Assembly: GCF_000308875.1 (NCBI RefSeq)
Contig: NZ_BAGL01000062.1
Span: 1-64,000 of the forward strand
Direction: 5' to 3'
DNA: 64,000 nt
Source of the DNA: Nocardia transvalensis NBRC 15921
GTDB taxonomy: Bacteria; Actinomycetota; Actinomycetes; Mycobacteriales; Mycobacteriaceae
In this document: positions 60,756-64,000 of the stretch, piece by piece
Layout: each line of letters starts with the position of its first letter
Numbering within the stretch: the stretch's first letter is position 1
Translations under genes and position numbers: made by a program
Notes under the pieces: model-generated
What the model saw: only the letters and a program-made list of their open reading frames with translations
The model's database searches: none
What the model was told of the DNA's origin: nothing

Positions 60756-61941
60756 CGAGCGAGCCCTGTGCCCCGGCCGGCGCCGCGAGGCGGTGGCGGC
60801 GGGTGGGCATCAGGACCGTGGGGTGCGACACGCTCCACGCGGCGCCCGCGCAGACGAATTCCTTGATGCGAGCGGCGATCCGGCCCGTGAACACCAGGGA
60901 GGTCGGGGTGTCGTCGGGGGCGACGCGCTGGATGATGCCGTCGCGGCGGCCGAGGCTGATGCACTGGCTGGCGTAGCCGATGGGGGCCTCGGGAACCGTG
61001 CGGCCGGTCAGCCGCGCGGCGAGGGCGTCGGCGGCCTGCCACGCCATCGGGGTCGCGGTGGCACAGCCCATGCGCAGCGGATTACCGCCCACCCCTACGG
61101 CATTCGCGGCGTCGCCGATGGCGTACACGTCCGGATGCGAGACCGAGCGCATGGTGCCGTCGACCACGATCCGCCCGGTCTCGGTGACCGTCAGCGCGGT
61201 GGCGGCGGCGAGCGGATGCGCCGCGAAACCCGCGGTCCACACGGTTACCTCGGCCGGAATCCGTTCCGCGCCCGACTCTTTCGCCACGACCACACCGTCC
61301 GCCTCGACGCGGAGGATGTCGGTGTTCTCGCGGACCGTGATGCCGAGCCGGTCGAAGGCGCCGCGCAGGTGGCGCCGGGCCTTCTCGTCCAGCCAGGCAC
61401 CGGCGCCGCCGCGGGCGGCGAGGGTGACCGCGAGATCCGGGCGGGCCTCGGCGATCTCGGCGGCGGCCTCGATGGCCGTCAGCCCGCCACCCACGACCAG
61501 GACGGTAGCGCCCGGACCCAGGTCGCCCAGGCGCGCCCGCAGCCGTAGGGCCGACCCCTTTCCGGCCACCTCGTGCGCGTATTCCGCGACGCCGGGGACC
61601 GTCTGCGCGACGGTGCTGCCCAGCGCGTACACGAGGCTGTCGTAGCCGAGGGTCTCGACGCCGTGCTCGCCGTCGAGTGCGACGGTCTTGCGCTCCACGT
61701 CGACGGCGGTGACCCGCGCGATCCGGACGCGGATCCCGGTGCCCGCGAACATCTCCCGCAGCGGGCGCGGCCGCAGTTCCTGCCCGGTGGCGAGCTGGTG
61801 CATGCGCACCCGCTCCACGAATTCGGAATCGGCGTTGACCACGGTGATCTCGACGTCGTCGCGGTGCAGCCGCTTGGCGAGGCGTCCCGCGGCGATGGCT
61901 CCGGCGTACCCGGCCCCCAGGACGACGATGCGGTGCTTCAT
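60745..61941 (-). CDS. NAD(P)/FAD-dependent oxidoreductase (type II NADH dehydrogenase-like)
   Basis: A 398-residue pyridine nucleotide-disulfide family enzyme. FAD site: HRIVVLGAGYAGAIAAGRLA; NAD site: VLVVGGGLTAIEAAAEIAE; second FAD contact: VYAIGDAANAVG. There is no redox-active Cys pair, so it transfers electrons to a quinone or small acceptor. It lies 85 bases downstream of an ECF41 sigma gene in the same direction, a typical sigma/oxidoreductase pair, and is probably that factor's target. ATG 61941. Confidence 0.9.
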   Translation of the reverse strand: MKHRIVVLGAGYAGAIAAGRLAKRLHRDDVEITVVNADSEFVERVRMHQLATGQELRPRPLREMFAGTGIRVRIARVTAVDVERKTVALDGEHGVETLGYDSLVYALGSTVAQTVPGVAEYAHEVAGKGSALRLRARLGDLGPGATVLVVGGGLTAIEAAAEIAEARPDLAVTLAARGGAGAWLDEKARRHLRGAFDRLGITVRENTDILRVEADGVVVAKESGAERIPAEVTVWTAGFAAHPLAAATALTVTETGRIVVDGTMRSVSHPDVYAIGDAANAVGVGGNPLRMGCATATPMAWQAADALAARLTGRTVPEAPIGYASQCISLGRRDGIIQRVAPDDTPTSLVFTGRIAARIKEFVCAGAAWSVSHPTVLMPTRRHRLAAPAGAQGSLVTR

Positions 61942-62026
61942 GGCTCGCTCCTATCTGATTGCGCTCACCACCTGAACCGGACAGGCACGCGAAACCTGAC
62001 AGCACCAGCTGTGATGTGGGTCACTG

Positions 62027-62992
62027 TCACCAGTCGATCGCCAGCCGCCGATGCGGCCCGCTGGCGGCCCATTCGCGGGTGATGCGGGCGAGTTTGTCGG
62101 GATTGACCTGTAGGTGGATCGCCGCGATCCCGTCGGCCGTCACCTCGAGGCAGAAGACGGCGAAGATCCGCCCGTCGACCTCGGCCAGGACGGCCGGACC
62201 GCCGTTGACGGCAACGGCGTGGAAGGCGGGAGCACCACCGAGGAAGGCCCGCCGGGGATCGGTCGGCGCGAAGACGTGCCGCAGGTAGCGCGCGATATCG
62301 AGCGCGCCGACGACCGGGATCTTGCGGGCCGGGATCCGGCCGCCGCCGTCGGCGACGCTGACCGCGTCGCCGGTGAGCAACCGGATCAGCGGCGCGGTGT
62401 CACCACTGAGCGCCGCGGCGAGGAACTCCTCGACCAGCTTCCGCGCGGCCGCCGGGTCGACGTCCACACGGGCCCGGTCGCCGCTGCCGACATGCTGTTT
62501 GGCGCGCCGGTAGATCTGCTGGCAGTTCGATTCGGTGATCTCGAGGATCTCGGCGATCTCGCGGTGCGAGTACCCGAACGCCTCGCGCAGCACGTACACC
62601 GCGCGTTCGTTGGGAGACAACCGCTCCAGGACCATGAGCATCGCCATCGAGACCGACTCGCGCTGCTCGGCGGTGTCGGCGGGACCGAGCATCGGGTCGC
62701 CCGCCAGGATCGGCTCCGGAAGCCACTGTCCCACATAGGTTTCCCGCCGGGCACGCGCCGAGGTGAGCTGGTTGAGGCAGAAATTGGTGAGCACCTTCGT
62801 CAGCCACGCCTCGGGCGTCTCGATCCGGTCGCGGTCGGCCGCGTGCCAGCGCAGATACGTCTCCTGCACCGCGTCCTCGGCGTCCCCGGCCGACCCCAGC
62901 AGCCGGTACGCGATCGCTCCGAGGCGGCCGCGGAAGCCCTCGAACAGATCCGCCTCTTGTGTATGGAGCGACATCACACCATCGTCGGCCAT
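62027..62992 (-). CDS. ECF41 family RNA polymerase sigma factor with SnoaL-like extension
   Basis: A 321-residue sigma factor. Region 2 is RLGAIAYRLLGSAGDAEDAV and region 4 is LSPNERAVYVLREAFGYSHR. The C-terminal NTF2/SnoaL-like domain and the markers YVGQWLPEP, VADGGGRIPAR and QVNPDKLARI assign it to ECF41, in which the extension replaces a separate anti-sigma factor. ATG 62992 is chosen; ATG 62974 or GTG 63013 are alternatives. The family is linked to carboxymuconolactone decarboxylases, oxidoreductases or epimerases; here the FAD oxidoreductase follows. Confidence 0.92.
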   Translation of the reverse strand: MADDGVMSLHTQEADLFEGFRGRLGAIAYRLLGSAGDAEDAVQETYLRWHAADRDRIETPEAWLTKVLTNFCLNQLTSARARRETYVGQWLPEPILAGDPMLGPADTAEQRESVSMAMLMVLERLSPNERAVYVLREAFGYSHREIAEILEITESNCQQIYRRAKQHVGSGDRARVDVDPAAARKLVEEFLAAALSGDTAPLIRLLTGDAVSVADGGGRIPARKIPVVGALDIARYLRHVFAPTDPRRAFLGGAPAFHAVAVNGGPAVLAEVDGRIFAVFCLEVTADGIAAIHLQVNPDKLARITREWAASGPHRRLAIDW

Positions 62993-63068
62993 CCCCCGGC
63001 TACCGTCCACCACCGGGGACGCCTACAGCCGGCAACTGTCGATCGCGAACCCGGCGAGGGCTCCCTCG

Positions 63069-63512
63069 TCAGCGGTGGACGATATCCCGGTAGGTGTCCA
63101 GGATCCCGTGAATGGACGACGTGACGTGCAGGTCGTCGCTTAGCGGTGCCCAGACGTACCGCGCGTGCGCGCTGAGTACCACCGGCGCCGTGGCCGCCAC
63201 CTGCACCGCGAAATGTAGCCGTCGCACGGGCCGCCCCGCGGGGGAGAGATAGTCGAAGTCGCCGACGTGGTGACCCACGCCGGTGACGACCAGCCCCGTC
63301 TCCTCGAGCACGCCACGGACCAGCGCCCCGGTCACCGACTCTCCCGCTTCCACGGTCGCGCCCGGCAGTTTGAGGGTGGGGCGGATCGGCCCCGAACTGT
63401 GCGGCTCCAGCAGGAGCACATCCCCCTCACGGTCGATGATCGCACCGACCCGTAGCCCGACCCCGTCCCGTTCGCCGCGCGGAAGCACCTCGTCGAACAT
63501 CGATACCGACAT
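63069..63512 (-). CDS. NUDIX hydrolase-like protein with altered box
   Basis: A 147-residue Nudix-fold protein. The box region reads LPGATVEAGESVTGALVRG, then VLEETGL. Compared with GX5EX7REUXEEXGU, the second Gly of the usual GG is Ala, and the Glu after Arg is Gly. The two Glu of the EE pair remain. Activity may be reduced or different. The N-terminus is strand-rich (RVGAIIDREGDVLLLEPH). ATG 63512 is preferred; GTG 63524 is possible. Confidence 0.82.
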   Translation of the reverse strand: MSVSMFDEVLPRGERDGVGLRVGAIIDREGDVLLLEPHSSGPIRPTLKLPGATVEAGESVTGALVRGVLEETGLVVTGVGHHVGDFDYLSPAGRPVRRLHFAVQVAATAPVVLSAHARYVWAPLSDDLHVTSSIHGILDTYRDIVHR

Positions 63513-63527
63513 CGGCGAATTCACCAA

Positions 63528-63777
63528 CCTTCATCCAGGCAGAGGCGCCCGTAATCTGAGAGCGCCGATCTCTCGATATTACCGTGGCGTGACCGGCAGA
63601 TGACAGGCAGTACAGAATATTAACGGCCACAACGGATTTCGTTCGCAATCGGTAAGGGTTGCCGGGCCCGGCGGCGGAGCGTTGGAATCTTGCCGATTCA
63701 AACAATGCCCTCTACCGGCGGAATGTAGTTCCGTCTGGGGCGTATCGACAGGGACGCGACCACACCAGGAGACCCCG
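63528..63777. promoter_or_regulatory. Structured leader upstream of the metY-like gene
   Basis: A 250-base region. AATCGGTAAG (63647-63656) can pair with CTTGCCGATT (63689-63698), 9 of 10 plus a wobble, around the perfect palindrome GCCGGGCCCGGC (63661-63672). GAGAG/CTCTC at about 63559-63575 forms a small stem. A short frame ATG-CCC-TCT-ACC-GGC-GGA-ATG-TAG begins at 63705. I cannot match any known SAM riboswitch. It may regulate metY. Confidence 0.45.
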
Positions 63778-64000
63778 ATGACCGACCCCGCCGCGCCGGA
63801 CCCCGCCCAGAACTGGAGCTTCGAGACCAAGCAGGTCCATGTCGGCCAGGTGCCCGACGACACCACCAACGCCCGCGCTCTGCCGATCTACCAGACCACC
63901 TCCTACACCTTCCGTGACACCGATCATGCCGCCGCGCTGTTCGGCCTCGCCGAACCGGGCTACATCTACACCCGCATCATCAACCCGACCCAGGACGCCG
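63778..64000 (+). CDS. metY: O-acetylhomoserine sulfhydrylase, N-terminal part (cut by window edge)
   Basis: The first 74 codons of a Cys/Met-metabolism PLP enzyme. WSFETKQVHVGQVPDDTTNA, then RALPIYQTTSYTFRDTDHAA and YIYTRIINPTQDA are typical of O-acetylhomoserine aminocarboxypropyltransferase, which makes homocysteine from O-acetylhomoserine and sulfide. The PLP lysine is outside the window. ATG 63778 has AGGAGACC upstream. A metX gene usually follows. Confidence 0.88.
   Translation, partial: MTDPAAPDPAQNWSFETKQVHVGQVPDDTTNARALPIYQTTSYTFRDTDHAAALFGLAEPGYIYTRIINPTQDA

Noticed and set aside
63528..63777. SAM-IV or SAM-I/II riboswitch upstream of metY
   Set aside because: I cannot find the conserved core segments of any of these classes; only an unassigned stem structure is visible.

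Overview
The window reads as chromosomal DNA of a high-GC actinomycete of the Mycobacteriales, most likely Nocardia or a close relative. The main evidence is gene order. infB, ylxR, nusA, rimP, an exported Ala-rich protein, a DUF4439 protein, proS, efpA, cobA/cysG, cobB, cobO, a magnesium-chelatase-like ATPase, an ElaA-type acetyltransferase, mqo, an alpha/beta hydrolase and map follow the Mycobacterium tuberculosis Rv2839c-Rv2861c block as I remember it. Blocks of other genes are inserted between these anchors. I found no tRNA, rRNA, CRISPR array, insertion sequence or phage gene.

Layout. 1-6642: translation and transcription core (IF-2, YlxR, NusA, RimP, ProRS). 6859-16673: accessory genes, including a substrate-binding-like membrane protein, a CMD/dehydrogenase pair, an ankyrin protein and a PucR-MmsA-aminotransferase catabolic locus. 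16863-20138: efpA, cobA and a PPOX protein. 20215-26538: secreted hydrolase, DoxX-like protein, a phosphotransferase/hypothetical pair resembling Rv3168/Rv3169, a decayed DoxX-like fragment and a DUF2293 protein. 26553-32530: cobalamin genes (CbiG/CobE-like, cobB, cobO, chelatase) with a sirtuin. 32815-42692: EI24 protein, HxlR regulator and its target, ElaA, mqo, hydrolases, cobQ, map and an LLM flavoenzyme. 42707-46383: a Pro/Gln-rich membrane protein and an orphan histidine kinase. 46462-53351: an aminophosphonate uptake and breakdown operon with a PhnF-type GntR regulator. 53529-63524: TetR-controlled genes, an acyl-CoA dehydrogenase, a secreted GH1 enzyme and an ECF41 sigma factor paired with an FAD oxidoreductase. 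The window ends inside a metY-like gene.

How genes work together. The phosphonate locus is self-contained: binding lipoprotein, ATPase and two permeases import an aminophosphonate, an FAD enzyme probably deaminates it, and a PhnX-like hydrolase cleaves the C-P bond. Two PhnF-like palindromes lie in the divergent promoter. cobA, cobB, cobO and cobQ cover spread-out steps of corrinoid synthesis, with the chelatase-like protein as a possible cobalt-insertion partner. ECF41 plus the FAD oxidoreductase is a typical sigma/oxidoreductase pair.

The most unusual feature is a dispersed palindromic repeat with core CCGGCAYGCTTTTGGCCGG (an internal T/C mismatch in one arm). It occurs at six loci (about 10.4, 30.4, 32.7, 33.6, 38.8 and 51.7 kb), as inverted pairs or single arms. 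Five of the six carry a tandem array of 21-29 bp units, and the array always abuts the same end of the element, the CCGGCAYGC end. At two loci the element or array is part of a reading frame: the C-terminus of an EI24 protein and the N-terminus of an ABC permease. A separate 18-21 bp array forms an N-terminal extension of CobQ. I do not recognise this family as a described element.
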